From: an uncultured Prevotellaceae bacterium
GTDB taxonomy: Bacteria > Bacteroidota > Bacteroidia > Bacteroidales > Bacteroidaceae
Length of the DNA stretch: 64,000 bases
Reading direction: 5' to 3'
Assembly: GCA_946406435.1 (NCBI GenBank)
Contig: CAMJKP010000002.1
Location: forward strand, 1 to 64,000
Positions 15,695 through 25,715 of this stretch are shown one piece after another. How positions within the stretch are numbered: the stretch's first letter is position 1; every line of letters starts with the position of its first letter. The notes below the pieces were generated by a model that was not told where the DNA came from, made no database searches, and was given only the letters and a program-made list of their open reading frames with translations. A program made the position numbers and the translations under genes.

Positions 15695-16715
15695 AACGAA
15701 ACAACATCTGGATTTCATAGACTTGGCAAAGGGAATATGTATTCTCTTTGTCGTGAGTTATCATGTGGATCAAGGAGAGTTGTTGTACAGGAATGAGTCG
15801 GTGAACACATTCTTTATGTCGTTCCGCATACCGTTCTATTTCATGCTTTCTGGACTATTCGTTTCCTTCACCCATGGCTATAAGAATTTCCTGATAAAGA
15901 AAGTAAACAGACTTGTTGTACCATGTGTGTTCTTCTTCTCTCTTACAGCCTTGTATGCCTTGTTATTCTCTGAGGTTAGGAAACAGCTTATAGATGAGGC
16001 AAATGGAGAGATATTCGACAGTTCACTTTATAACTTACTTATAAGTGAGAATGAAAAGTTCGACTATCCTAATATCCCAATATGGTTTCTTGTGTCACTG
16101 TTCACGACATACATGATATTCCTTTGTTTCGACAGGCTTACTAAGGGACGTAATAACTATATCGTGTTGGCTCTGTCGATTGCAATAGGGACTGTGGGAT
16201 ATCTGTTAAGTGCATACAATGTGCAGGTACCATGTTATATCGACTCTTCGATGACGTGTATGCCATTTGTGGCTGTGGGAAATATACTGAGGAAAAAGAC
16301 GAATTTACTATATACTACCGACAGAAAGCTTATAATAGGTATAGCTGTTGCATGTATATTGATAACCGCGTGTGTATGTGGTGGTGATGTCACGTTTTAT
16401 AGGAACGAATACAATACTACGATATTCTCGCTTTATTTTGCTGGATGCTTCGGAAGTATAGCCATGCTGCTCATTGCGAAGTTGATTGGATATTGCCCAA
16501 TAGTAAACTATATAGGTAGGTATTCTATTATCGTTTTGGGTATGCATTCCTTTTTTATCGGATTGTTGACACCTGTTCTTACACGTCTGACACATGGTGA
16601 CATCCTGATGACCAAGTCGGCACTCCTCATCCTTGTGGTTGGGGGATGTATAGGATGCATTTATGTGATGAGAAGGTGGGTGCCATGGTTTGTTGCACAG
16701 AAAGACCTTATATGA
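15684..16715 (+). CDS. Acyltransferase family 3 membrane protein
   Basis: This 343-residue polytopic protein has the family opening LDFIDLAKGICILFVVSYH. The histidine in the first helix region is typical of OafA/NolL-type O-acyltransferases. About ten hydrophobic segments follow. Such enzymes acetylate extracellular polysaccharides. It overlaps the DUF4886 gene at its start and the polymerase gene by ATGA at its end. An acylase next to an SGNH-like protein suggests that decoration is adjusted. Confidence 0.9.
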   Translation: MRNETKQHLDFIDLAKGICILFVVSYHVDQGELLYRNESVNTFFMSFRIPFYFMLSGLFVSFTHGYKNFLIKKVNRLVVPCVFFFSLTALYALLFSEVRKQLIDEANGEIFDSSLYNLLISENEKFDYPNIPIWFLVSLFTTYMIFLCFDRLTKGRNNYIVLALSIAIGTVGYLLSAYNVQVPCYIDSSMTCMPFVAVGNILRKKTNLLYTTDRKLIIGIAVACILITACVCGGDVTFYRNEYNTTIFSLYFAGCFGSIAMLLIAKLIGYCPIVNYIGRYSIIVLGMHSFFIGLLTPVLTRLTHGDILMTKSALLILVVGGCIGCIYVMRRWVPWFVAQKDLI

Positions 16716-17866
16716 TATATTCTATTCCATACGTACTCTTGACTGTATTCCTTGGATTGCTCGCCCTTCTTCACGAGAAATACAAGGATGATCCGAGTGT
16801 GCCTGTGAATATCACAGCCGTAGGCATTCTGATGTTCTTTGTGTTCTTCGGATTCCGTGGGTTCGTATTCCATGACTGGACGTCTTACTATGTAGAATTT
16901 GAGGAAATCGACGTTTATAAGCTTTCTACATACGAATTTGGAAATATCAAGGAACATGAGCCTGGATGGTTATTGCTGAGCATACTGTGTAAGGGAATAA
17001 TAAATAATTATCACTTCTTTATCTTTGTCATCACACTTGCTGATGTGATTCTGTTTTGCAGGTTTTTGAAACGTTATACAGACAATATACTATTGTCTAT
17101 GGTCATATTTTTGGCATTTGGAGGCTTTGCATCAATGTGTAACCTTCTCAGGAATATTCTGGCTATAATGATATTTGTCAATGCACTTCCTTATCTTGAA
17201 AAGAGGAAACCGATACCATATTTCCTCTTATGTGTGCTTGCATTCAGTTTTCACTATTCATCGATATTCTTCTTCCCACTATATTTCTTCCTTCACAGGC
17301 ATACAAACAAGTATGTGTATCTTGCCATAGTCATAGTGTGCAATATTGTGTTTGTGCTCCATGTTCCCATTCTTCTCTCGCTTGTGAAGATATTCCATGT
17401 TGGAGGAGACTTCCTTGAAAGGAAAATAGAAGTCTATACAGAGACTACTGGTAGTAGAGGAGTTGGACTCGGTTTCTTGGAACGATTGCTAACCGCTCTC
17501 CTCATCTTCTGCTATTACGATAAACTTACAGGGGCTCGTAAGTCAAACTGTATGTTTGTCAATGCATTCCTGCTTTATCTCACCACTTTCTCGGCACTTA
17601 GTGAGTTTGATGAGATTGCAAAACGATTTAGTATCCTCTACCTTTTCTCCTATTGGATATTGTGGCCTGAGATACGCAAATGCTTTTACTTCCCGAATAA
17701 CAGGTTGCTGTTTAATATCTTTCTCGGACTATACTGCGTGCTTAAGATTGTGACAACGGTGAACCATGTCGTAATGGAATATGATAACATACTGTTGGGC
17801 GGTATAAAGTCGTATCAAGAAAGGAAGTATATATTCTCTAAGGAATTTCAGAATCCTGATGAATGA
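16712..17866 (+). CDS. EpsG-family / Wzy-like polysaccharide polymerase
   Basis: This 384-residue membrane protein starts at MIYSIPYVLLTVF (ATG 16712). Longer in-frame readings run through the upstream gene. The motif RGFVFHDWTSYYVEFEE, then EHEPGWLLLSILCKG and HYSSIFFFPLYFF, match the EpsG family, whose members act as polymerases in exopolysaccharide loci. It has about ten hydrophobic helices. It would join repeat units on the periplasmic face, using Wzz for length control. Confidence 0.88.
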   Translation: MIYSIPYVLLTVFLGLLALLHEKYKDDPSVPVNITAVGILMFFVFFGFRGFVFHDWTSYYVEFEEIDVYKLSTYEFGNIKEHEPGWLLLSILCKGIINNYHFFIFVITLADVILFCRFLKRYTDNILLSMVIFLAFGGFASMCNLLRNILAIMIFVNALPYLEKRKPIPYFLLCVLAFSFHYSSIFFFPLYFFLHRHTNKYVYLAIVIVCNIVFVLHVPILLSLVKIFHVGGDFLERKIEVYTETTGSRGVGLGFLERLLTALLIFCYYDKLTGARKSNCMFVNAFLLYLTTFSALSEFDEIAKRFSILYLFSYWILWPEIRKCFYFPNNRLLFNIFLGLYCVLKIVTTVNHVVMEYDNILLGGIKSYQERKYIFSKEFQNPDE

Positions 17867-17941
17867 TGAATTAGGGGATATTGTTTAGTGTTCAACTCTC
17901 ATACTGATTTATTGACTCTTACCCCAAAAAGAAAAAAAACA

Positions 17942-19039
17942 ATGAGAAAAGTTCTATATATAACGTTCGCTAATGAGGAATCGGCTACAGGTGGCGGTCA
18001 GTGTGCTGGCCGTAACTTGGAATCCATTCAATGCCTTTTGGGGAAAGAAAACGTAGTGGACTATATATTGTCTCCGAAGAAAGACAGGTCGTTGATAGAG
18101 CGACTGTCAAGGTTTGTCGGGGTGATAAAGGGGTATATGGGCGGACTTACGGATGAACATGTCGCAAATATCATGAAAATGATTGACGATGGTGGGTTTA
18201 CGGATGTGTTTATCGATAACTCACAGTTAGGTAGCCTTGCCAAATTCATTCGTAGAAAGCGTTCTGATATACGCATCTTCACGTTTTTCCATAACATAGA
18301 GCAAGACTATATGCAATCTGTCACAATTGAGAGTGGTGATTACAAACATGCTTTCTGGATACGAGGAGCAGCTATCAATGAGAAAGATGCATGCAGATAT
18401 TCGGATTGTGTCATAGCTCTGAATAGGAAAGATGCCCTTAGAATGGCTGAGCTATATTCACGTGAGGCTGATGCTGTAATTCCAATAACTATGAAGGATA
18501 ATTATCATGACATTTCCCAAGAACAGCTGATACCGTGCTCCAAATGTGGTACAAAAGAGGTTTTCTTCCTTGGTAGCTATTTCCCAGGGAATGTGAAGGG
18601 CTTGAAATGGTTTTGTGAAGAGATATTGCCAGAGGTGGACATACACTTCACTATTGCAGGGGCTGGAATGGATGCCTTCGCTAAGGATATCACCCTTACG
18701 GATAAAATAACCCTTTATAGTTTTGTTGATGATCTTACATCTCTATATGAGAATGCAGACTTTGTTCTTCTTCCGATTATATCAGGAGGAGGAATGAAGG
18801 TGAAGACTGCAGAATCCCTAAAGTATGGTAAGTTCCTTATTGGTACTCCAGAGGCATTTGAAGGTTATGACATTAATGACGAAATTGCATCTGTATGTAC
18901 TAGTAAAAAGGAGTTCATTCGTCAGATAAACGCTTTCTGTCGCCCTTATAAATACAACATGGCATCGCGCGAATTGTTTAAGAAGAACCATTCATTCGAT
19001 GTTTCATTGGAAACCTTTAAAAATATATTGGCTGTATGA
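17942..19039 (+). CDS. Glycosyltransferase (GT4-like)
   Basis: This 365-residue GT-B protein starts at MRKVLYITFANEESATGGG (ATG 17942). The extra N-terminal residues of the longest reading have no support. The C-terminal Rossmann half contains EVFFLGSYFPGNVKGLKWF and DFVLLPIISGGGMKVKTAESLKYGK, matching the donor-binding region of GT4 enzymes with Wxx-type PGNVKG. It probably adds one sugar to the repeat unit. It overlaps the next gene by ATGA. Confidence 0.88.
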   Translation: MRKVLYITFANEESATGGGQCAGRNLESIQCLLGKENVVDYILSPKKDRSLIERLSRFVGVIKGYMGGLTDEHVANIMKMIDDGGFTDVFIDNSQLGSLAKFIRRKRSDIRIFTFFHNIEQDYMQSVTIESGDYKHAFWIRGAAINEKDACRYSDCVIALNRKDALRMAELYSREADAVIPITMKDNYHDISQEQLIPCSKCGTKEVFFLGSYFPGNVKGLKWFCEEILPEVDIHFTIAGAGMDAFAKDITLTDKITLYSFVDDLTSLYENADFVLLPIISGGGMKVKTAESLKYGKFLIGTPEAFEGYDINDEIASVCTSKKEFIRQINAFCRPYKYNMASRELFKKNHSFDVSLETFKNILAV

Positions 19040-20157
19040 ACATTATTGTTGATGGACGACCGTTTGTTGCCTCGAGTGCTGGTATCTCTACATTCTTGAA
19101 ATGTAGCCTTCAGGCATGGGCGTTGCAGCGTCCTAATGACCAGTTTATAGTCGCTCTTCCACGTGCTCTGGATAAAACATTCTCAGCTGATGCTATGCCA
19201 TGCAATGTAAGGTTCGTAATGAAGACTAACAGCCTACTTCTCCGCCTTCCTAACCTTGTATGGCTCAATGTCGTATTTCCTTTTCTTGTTAGAAAGTACA
19301 AGGCGGATGTGTTCTATTCTGCATTACCATGCATACCGTTCTTCATGCCACGCAAGGTGAAGAAGGTGATTGTTGTTCATGATGTTGTCAATATAGAACA
19401 CGCATCTACGATGGAATGGACGAATCGGTTATCTAATTTCTTTTTTTTCAGTCGTAGCGTGAAGAATGCTGATGTATTGTGGACTAATTCTCGCTATACT
19501 CGACAACGTATTGCCGAATATTATCCTGATATCAGGTGTAAGGAAATCTTTACAGGATGCGCAATTGATAATGGGGTATATCATAAGTTGAACATTACGG
19601 AATATGAGCGTACCCATCTTTTGACAAAATACAACATTCAAGGCGATTTCATGCTTTTTGTTGGATCACTCGAGCCACGTAAGAATCTGGAATTCCTGCT
19701 ATCCATTATGCCGGAACTATACAAGCGTACCGGTAAGAAATTGGTCGTTGTTGGAGCTAAGGCTTGGCGCTCTTCATCCTTGAAGGGCGTAATTGAGAAT
19801 GATGGATTCCCGAAACAAAGTGTTGTGTTCTGTAAGTTTGTACCCGAGTTCGACCTTGCTAGGTTATACAACATGGCTTCATGTCTTGTTTCAGCCTCTC
19901 TTAATGAAGGCTTTGGAATGCCTCAGCTTGAAGCCCTGTATTGTGGCTGCCCAATAGTGACAGCCCGCAACTCTGCAATGACAGAGGTTGCAGAAGGAAA
20001 GAGTGGGGCATATACTGTGGAAGGTTATGAGCCAGAAACCTGGATAGATACCATAGAGGATGTACTCAAGACACATCCTGAGCCCAAGGTTGAGGAACTC
20101 AGAGAGTATGACTGGAACGACATCATCAGAAAATTTACCAATAAATATAACATGTGA
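19036..20157 (+). CDS. Glycosyltransferase family 4
   Basis: This 373-residue GT-B enzyme has the N-terminal motif IIVDGRPFVASSAGISTF, typical of WsaF/mannosyl-type GT4 proteins, and the donor-site motif SLNEGFGMPQLEALYCGCPIV (E-x7-E retaining signature). FVGSLEPRKNLEFLL marks the linker. It transfers a sugar to the lipid-linked intermediate at the cytoplasmic face. It is coupled to the upstream transferase by a 4-bp overlap, and the next one begins six bases on. Confidence 0.92.
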   Translation: MNIIVDGRPFVASSAGISTFLKCSLQAWALQRPNDQFIVALPRALDKTFSADAMPCNVRFVMKTNSLLLRLPNLVWLNVVFPFLVRKYKADVFYSALPCIPFFMPRKVKKVIVVHDVVNIEHASTMEWTNRLSNFFFFSRSVKNADVLWTNSRYTRQRIAEYYPDIRCKEIFTGCAIDNGVYHKLNITEYERTHLLTKYNIQGDFMLFVGSLEPRKNLEFLLSIMPELYKRTGKKLVVVGAKAWRSSSLKGVIENDGFPKQSVVFCKFVPEFDLARLYNMASCLVSASLNEGFGMPQLEALYCGCPIVTARNSAMTEVAEGKSGAYTVEGYEPETWIDTIEDVLKTHPEPKVEELREYDWNDIIRKFTNKYNM

Positions 20158-20163
20158 TTTGCC

Positions 20164-21225
20164 ATGAGAATAGCAATAGACTGCCGTCTGATAGGCTCTA
20201 CGGGCATAGGTGTCTTCCTTGCCAATGTTCTTGACAATATGGTTAGGGATACACGACATTCATACCTGCTTATAGGTAACAGCCAAAAACTGTCTGCCTA
20301 TGCATCATTATCTCATTGCAGAATCCTGTCATGCGATCTTGGTACGTTTTGTCCTAAGGAACTGTTGTTCTTTCCCACAAGAGACGTTAATGCTTGTGAT
20401 GCATTCTATACGCCAAACTTTAATCTTCCTTTGGGGATTAAAGTCCCCGTATTTTCTACCATTCACGACATTTTGTTTTTTGAGACTGAGAATTTCTCAT
20501 CGGGCATACATATGATGGCATTGAAATGGTATGTGAAACGTGCTTTGAAGGTTTCGCGTACTGTGTTCACTGTGTCAGAGTTCTCAAAAGAGAGAATCCG
20601 CAATTATTTCCATACTTCTACGGATATTCAGGTTGTACCAAATGGAATTAGTTCAAATCTAAGGGAATATAAAACCAAGCATCGGTATGACGGAGATAAA
20701 AAAGGTATTGTTTTTCTTGGAAGTATAAAAAAACATAAGGGTCTCCATGTGTTGCTGGATGCATATAACAAGCTGCAAGGGGAGGGTGGGGAGTGTCCTC
20801 CTTTGACCGTTATCGGTCATGTGGATTTTCGCACCAAGGATAATGAGATACTTGAGGTAATCAAGAAAAATAAGGATAAGGTCAATTTCCTTGGAGCTGT
20901 TGATGACAAGACCCTGTATGATGTTCTCTCACGCTCAGCTGTATTGGTTTCTCCTTCCTTCTATGAAGGCTTTGGAATACCACCACTTGAGGCCATGTGT
21001 CTTGGTACTCCTGCTATTATTTCAGATATCCCAGTATATAAGGAAGTGTATAAGGATTTACCTGTCACGTTCTTCCGAACAGGAGATGTTGAAGACCTTT
21101 TTCTTAAACTTCGTGATTTCGTAAGTAAACCTTTGGATATCAGCGAAAAGATTGACGAAATGTATAATTATACTTCAACGGCAAAGAATATATTATCAGC
21201 CATTGAGCGATCTGTAAATGTCTAA
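20164..21225 (+). CDS. Glycosyltransferase family 4
   Basis: This 353-residue GT-B protein resembles its upstream neighbour (MRIAIDCRLIGSTGIGVF; FLGSIKKHKGLHVLLDA; PSFYEGFGIPPLEAMCLGTP), so the pair may stem from duplication. The E-x7-E motif is intact. Its last 30 bp overlap the 3' end of the opposed transferase gene at 21196. It closes the plus-strand run that starts at 6246. Confidence 0.92.
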   Translation: MRIAIDCRLIGSTGIGVFLANVLDNMVRDTRHSYLLIGNSQKLSAYASLSHCRILSCDLGTFCPKELLFFPTRDVNACDAFYTPNFNLPLGIKVPVFSTIHDILFFETENFSSGIHMMALKWYVKRALKVSRTVFTVSEFSKERIRNYFHTSTDIQVVPNGISSNLREYKTKHRYDGDKKGIVFLGSIKKHKGLHVLLDAYNKLQGEGGECPPLTVIGHVDFRTKDNEILEVIKKNKDKVNFLGAVDDKTLYDVLSRSAVLVSPSFYEGFGIPPLEAMCLGTPAIISDIPVYKEVYKDLPVTFFRTGDVEDLFLKLRDFVSKPLDISEKIDEMYNYTSTAKNILSAIERSVNV

Positions 21226-22317
21226 ACATTTCTGTATCATTTTCTCTTTTCTGAATACTGTCTCATAGCGATTCCTGGCGCCTTGTGCCAATCTATCATA
21301 AATATCCTTGTCTTCTAGGATTTTTTTGAATGCATCGCTAAGAGCTTTTGCGCTATGCGTTTCAACCGTAATACCTGATTCCTGGTCTGCATTCACCCAT
21401 GCAACTCCTGAGCCTGGAATCCTTGTTGATACCACAGGCTTTCGTGATGCCATTGCTTCTACTTGTACTATGGCAAATGCTTCCGTTTTCATCGTTGAAC
21501 TTAGGCAATACAAGTCTATGGCTTGATAGTAGTTTGGTAGATCCTCTTCGCTTACTCTTCCTAGAAGTTTTACTTTTGACTGTAGTTTATTATCATCTAT
21601 TTGTGCTTGAAGACTGTCTTTGAGAGGACCAGAGCCACCTATTAGGATGATGTAGTCATCACTTAGGTTCTTTGCTGCATCTATTAGGTATTCATACCCC
21701 TTATATTCCACTAATCTTCCTAATGAGAATATAATCTTCTTTCCTGGATACAGATTACGAATCTGTTCAACAGCGTGAGCCTCCCATTTTACTTCATCTA
21801 TGCCTATTGGCAGATAGGTACATTTGTCTTGTACGTTTTTGAGGTATGGAGACTCTTTAATATAGACAGGAGTGGTGCCGACAATGACTGCTGCCTTGTT
21901 TATTAGCCAGTTCTGTAACGGACGATAAAGTTTAAGAAGGTTTGCCTGCTTTAGAATGTCGCTATGCCAATGCAGAACGATTTTTCCCTTATAGTTTGAC
22001 ATATAAAGGGCAAGGGCTGCCATTGGGTCTGGATGATGAATGTGGATGATATCATAGTCATTGCATCTACGCTTTAGTTCCCTAATCATTGCAGGAGAAA
22101 TCATAGTTGCAAATAGCTTTTTAATTGCAGGACAGATGATAATTCTGTTATTGGGAGAGAGTTCCTTTATGACTGTTTTTTTTACGGTTGTATCATAATT
22201 TGCGCACAACATGTCACATTCAACACCGATAGCAGCAAACCCGCTTGTCAGGTCGAACATTACTTTTTCCACTCCGCCTATGATGGGATAGAATTTTCCG
22301 ATTTGAAGAATTTTCAT
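21196..22317 (-). CDS. Glycosyltransferase family 4 on the opposite strand
   Basis: This 373-residue GT-B enzyme starts MKILQIGKFYPIIGGVEKV. The glycine-rich GGVE loop and IIHIHHPDPMA fit GT4 enzymes that take mannose- or glucose-like donors. ISLGRLVEYKGYEYLI-type and EAFAIVQVEAMASRKPVV segments carry the donor site. It is the only transferase of the locus on the minus strand. It shares 30 bp tail-to-tail with 20164-21225 and is divergent from the priming transferase, so it must have its own promoter in 22318-22597. Confidence 0.92.
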   Translation of the reverse strand: MKILQIGKFYPIIGGVEKVMFDLTSGFAAIGVECDMLCANYDTTVKKTVIKELSPNNRIIICPAIKKLFATMISPAMIRELKRRCNDYDIIHIHHPDPMAALALYMSNYKGKIVLHWHSDILKQANLLKLYRPLQNWLINKAAVIVGTTPVYIKESPYLKNVQDKCTYLPIGIDEVKWEAHAVEQIRNLYPGKKIIFSLGRLVEYKGYEYLIDAAKNLSDDYIILIGGSGPLKDSLQAQIDDNKLQSKVKLLGRVSEEDLPNYYQAIDLYCLSSTMKTEAFAIVQVEAMASRKPVVSTRIPGSGVAWVNADQESGITVETHSAKALSDAFKKILEDKDIYDRLAQGARNRYETVFRKEKMIQKCLDIYRSLNG

Positions 22318-22457
22318 CTTGTCAATTAATGTTTCTATTCCAAGAATGTAAACTTTTATAAAAACGCTATATCAAGGGATTTATTGCTGTGCAATACATA
22401 TTTGACAGTTTTAGCGAATTTTTTTTATGTTTTCTATGTTTTTCGCGTTTTTTTATA

Positions 22458-22465
22458 TAATTTTG
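22458..22465 (+). promoter_or_regulatory. -7 box upstream of the priming transferase
   Basis: TAATTTTG followed by CAC matches TAnnTTTG. It lies in an AT-rich 280-bp spacer between divergent genes, about 130 bp ahead of the transferase start. No clear TTTG is found at the right distance. Confidence 0.5.
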
Positions 22466-22597
22466 CACAAGAAATTAGCTAACAATTTTAAAAAAATATG
22501 TATATCTTCTTCCTAAATTATTCTATAATAGAGATTTAGGCGATAAAGGAATTGAAATTTCATGCCTGTAAGGGGCTGATTGGGGGAATTAAATAAT

Positions 22598-24451
22598 ATG
22601 ATTGAACAATATCTGGACATAATTCCATTCATGATAGGAATATTCCTGTCATCTGTCATTCTCACGCGAATGAAGTTATACGGCTCAAGCGGTAGATTCT
22701 TTCGTAGTGTGGATGATGTGGACGAGGGTAACGGTGACTCCTTGGTAGAGATTGGAGGCATCGCTTTATTCCCGATATTGCTTACGTGCTTGTGTGCTTC
22801 TCTCGGAATTCCTAAGTGGTTGGGCTATGATGTTGCTTCTGCTGTAGAAGTTGAGAGGTCTGGGTTAAGGATAATGCAGGTTATTTCAGGATGTGCCCTG
22901 CTATATATTGTCGGACTAAAGAACGACCTTCATGGAACTGCCATAAAGGTGAAGTTACTCCTTTTGTTTGTTACTGCCTGTTTGTTCCCGTTGTCCCATT
23001 TATGGATAATGGATTTACAGGGGCTTTTCGGTATTCATGAGTTGCCATATTGGATTGGTATGCCGCTTACCGTATGCCTTGTAATGTATATAACTGAGGC
23101 GATAGTCATTCTTGATGACATTGATGGCATAGGTGCAGGATATGTAGCGATAATAGGTACTATATTCCTTGGATTCTGTATTGCTTTTAACTTTACACTT
23201 GGTGCACTTGTATCGTCAGCCCTCCTTGGAGTGGCTGTACCTTATTCTGTGCTCAAGCTCTTCTTCAAGAATTGGCAGAAGACACTTCTTGGAAATGCAG
23301 GTTCATATACACTCGGATATTTCGTAAGCTATCTTACTCTGTCGTTGATTCAGCAGAGTGGAAAATTCATGCCAGAAGGTATGCTTATGATTGTTGTGGG
23401 TATAACATTCATCCCATTTGTCGATGTTATCCGAATTATAAGAAACCGTGTACGTGAGGGTAGGGCGATGCTAACTCCCGACCGTAACCAGATGCAACAC
23501 AGATTGTATCGTGCAGGTGTTAGGAGTTCGTTTACACCGATATGTATTATCTTTATTGTGATTGTCTTTGCATTAGTTAATACGATATGGGTATTGCAGG
23601 GATTAGAACTTACTATTCTTGTAGGTCTTGATCTTGCCTTGTGGTCTCTTCTTCAGTTTTCCATTAGCTATGCAATCAATAAACGTGAGAAGAAACTGGA
23701 TTTCAAGCATTGGAATATGGCATACGGACGTGATGCATGGGAAGCTAATGTGCCAGTTGATGTGATTAGACGTAAGCAACAGGTATTCGGAACGTTAGGA
23801 CTTCCTAAGCATGTGATTCTTGGAGAGGAAACAGATTTTATCCCAGACGGAATGAACTCTGTAGAACGTAATATCAAGCGACTCTGTGATATGACCTTAG
23901 CCGGTATAATGCTCATACTGACCTCTCCTTTGTTCTTGTTGTCTTATATCCTCATCAAGATGGATGATGGAGGTCCTGCAATATATCGTCAGGAGCGACT
24001 TGGTAGGTTCGGTCGTCCGTTCTATATCTACAAGTTCCGTTCTATGCGTCTTGATGCAGAGAAATTCGGTCCTGCACTAAGTCATTCTGGTGGAGATGAT
24101 GATCCTCGTCTTACAAAGGTTGGCAAGTTCTTGCGTGCTCATCATCTTGACGAACTTCCACAGCTTTGGAATGTGTTCTGTGGCGATATGGCATTCATAG
24201 GCTATCGTCCGGAACGTAAATTCTTCATCGACCAGATAATGGAGCACGACCCACGCTATTCATTCCTTTATCAGATACGTCCAGGAGTAACGAGCTATGC
24301 AACTCTGTATAACGGCTATACCGATACTATGGAGAAAATGCTCCGTCGTCTCAACTATGACCTGTATTATCTAGAGCATCGTTCTTTCTGGTTTGACATC
24401 AAGACCTTATGGCTGACATTCATCAGCATAGTATTCGGTAAGAAATTCTGA
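22598..24451 (+). CDS. Fusion of MraY/WecA-like membrane domain and WcaJ-type sugar-phosphate transferase
   Basis: This is a 617-residue protein, with ATG 22598 chosen over TTG 22580. Residues 1-370 are polytopic and follow the WecA/MraY pattern. The usual DD after GL reads GLKNDLHG (N109), DDIDGIGAG stands at 173, and the usual G-D-x-G-S reads LLGNAGS (N233), so two catalytic aspartates are asparagines. Residues 420-617 are an intact bacterial sugar transferase domain with ERLGRFGRPFYIYKFRSM, LDELPQLWNV and a GYRPE segment. The C-terminal half would load the first sugar phosphate on undecaprenyl phosphate. The N-terminal half is probably structural or regulatory. Confidence 0.92.
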   Translation: MIEQYLDIIPFMIGIFLSSVILTRMKLYGSSGRFFRSVDDVDEGNGDSLVEIGGIALFPILLTCLCASLGIPKWLGYDVASAVEVERSGLRIMQVISGCALLYIVGLKNDLHGTAIKVKLLLLFVTACLFPLSHLWIMDLQGLFGIHELPYWIGMPLTVCLVMYITEAIVILDDIDGIGAGYVAIIGTIFLGFCIAFNFTLGALVSSALLGVAVPYSVLKLFFKNWQKTLLGNAGSYTLGYFVSYLTLSLIQQSGKFMPEGMLMIVVGITFIPFVDVIRIIRNRVREGRAMLTPDRNQMQHRLYRAGVRSSFTPICIIFIVIVFALVNTIWVLQGLELTILVGLDLALWSLLQFSISYAINKREKKLDFKHWNMAYGRDAWEANVPVDVIRRKQQVFGTLGLPKHVILGEETDFIPDGMNSVERNIKRLCDMTLAGIMLILTSPLFLLSYILIKMDDGGPAIYRQERLGRFGRPFYIYKFRSMRLDAEKFGPALSHSGGDDDPRLTKVGKFLRAHHLDELPQLWNVFCGDMAFIGYRPERKFFIDQIMEHDPRYSFLYQIRPGVTSYATLYNGYTDTMEKMLRRLNYDLYYLEHRSFWFDIKTLWLTFISIVFGKKF

Positions 24452-24453
24452 TT

Positions 24454-25680
24454 TTATTCCGTTCTGCTTTTTCTTAGCGGTAGCCATACTCCATAGGTTA
24501 ACATACGCCATACCCATTCTAATGGACCGTAGGCAAATATTTCTAGCCACATACGGGCGAATAAAGCCTGAAATAGAAAAATGCCCATAGAAGTGAGTAC
24601 CACCTGTGGTAAAGACATCTGCATTCCCAATCCAAAACCGACACCATAAAATAGTAAGACTGCAATGGCTGATTGTGAGATATAGCATGTTAGTGCCATC
24701 TTTCCAGGATAGGCAAGCAGATTATCCGCATGTTTACTATAAAGGGCGAATGCTGCCATATATGCCCAACCAAGTGGATATATGCTGAAAGTTTCTACAA
24801 AAGTGTGTAGTGGTAGGATAAGACGAAAACCGGTAATACCGTCATAGGCATGCAGTAGAGCAAATGGAATGCCTATGGCAAAGCCTATCTTCATAGTATT
24901 TGTAAGAAGCTTTCTGTGTGCTGTTATATCAGCATAGATACGTTTCTTTCCAATCCATAAACCCATGAGAAACAGTCCTAGAACCTTGAAATATCGGTCG
25001 CTGGAGATAAACTCAGTCATACGCTCAAAAGCTCCCATAATCAGGAATTTGAGTAGATCTGTATATGACTGCCTGTCACGTAGCCATTCCCCCCAATCAC
25101 CAATTCCAAAACGGTTCTGCCAGTAATCCATTTGCATGAAAAACCAGGAACAAGGGGTTAGGTTAAAGGTATATACTATTGTTGACGAAACAATAGGAAG
25201 GCACAGGAAAAACGCAGCCCATCGTAGTATTGTCTTGTCTGAACAGTTCCAGAAGAAGGGTAGGAGCATGCCCATAGCCGCATAGAGCATGAGGATATCT
25301 CCGCTCCATAACAACATCAGATGAGCAAACCCGAATCCGAGTAGCAATAGCATCCTACGATAGAAGATACGCATTCCGTTTGCTCCGCGTTGCATGGCAT
25401 TACCAATAATTATGCTGAAGCCTATTCCGAATAAAACGGAGAAAATCGTGTAGAATTTGCCGTCAACAAGAAAGTATAGTAGAAAATTGGCAATAGTATC
25501 GCTCCTGTCTGCTTCTACGTTTACCGTATGTCCTACATCGTAGAAAGCGTATAGTGTCAATTCCTTATAGTTTGCCATACATACCCCCAACAACGCAAAA
25601 CCGCGTAGGGCATCCAGCTTTTTAATACGTTTCCTGACAGGTCCAGCATTTTCTGATTGGGTGATATTGTCCTTGTTCAT
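24454..25680 (-). CDS. DUF418 domain membrane protein
   Basis: This 408-residue polytopic protein has the opening KKLDALRGFALLGVCMANY and a C-terminal DUF418 region of hydrophobic helices (LACYISQSAIAVLLFYG-like). The family is related to acyltransferase-3 proteins and is of unknown function. It is convergent with the priming transferase with only two bases between stops, and no terminator hairpin is visible there. It is the first of a minus-strand group. Confidence 0.88.
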   Translation of the reverse strand: MNKDNITQSENAGPVRKRIKKLDALRGFALLGVCMANYKELTLYAFYDVGHTVNVEADRSDTIANFLLYFLVDGKFYTIFSVLFGIGFSIIIGNAMQRGANGMRIFYRRMLLLLGFGFAHLMLLWSGDILMLYAAMGMLLPFFWNCSDKTILRWAAFFLCLPIVSSTIVYTFNLTPCSWFFMQMDYWQNRFGIGDWGEWLRDRQSYTDLLKFLIMGAFERMTEFISSDRYFKVLGLFLMGLWIGKKRIYADITAHRKLLTNTMKIGFAIGIPFALLHAYDGITGFRLILPLHTFVETFSIYPLGWAYMAAFALYSKHADNLLAYPGKMALTCYISQSAIAVLLFYGVGFGLGMQMSLPQVVLTSMGIFLFQALFARMWLEIFAYGPLEWVWRMLTYGVWLPLRKSRTE

Positions 25681-25715
25681 CCTTTTTCAAACTATGACAG
25701 TATTGTCGGGTGTTG

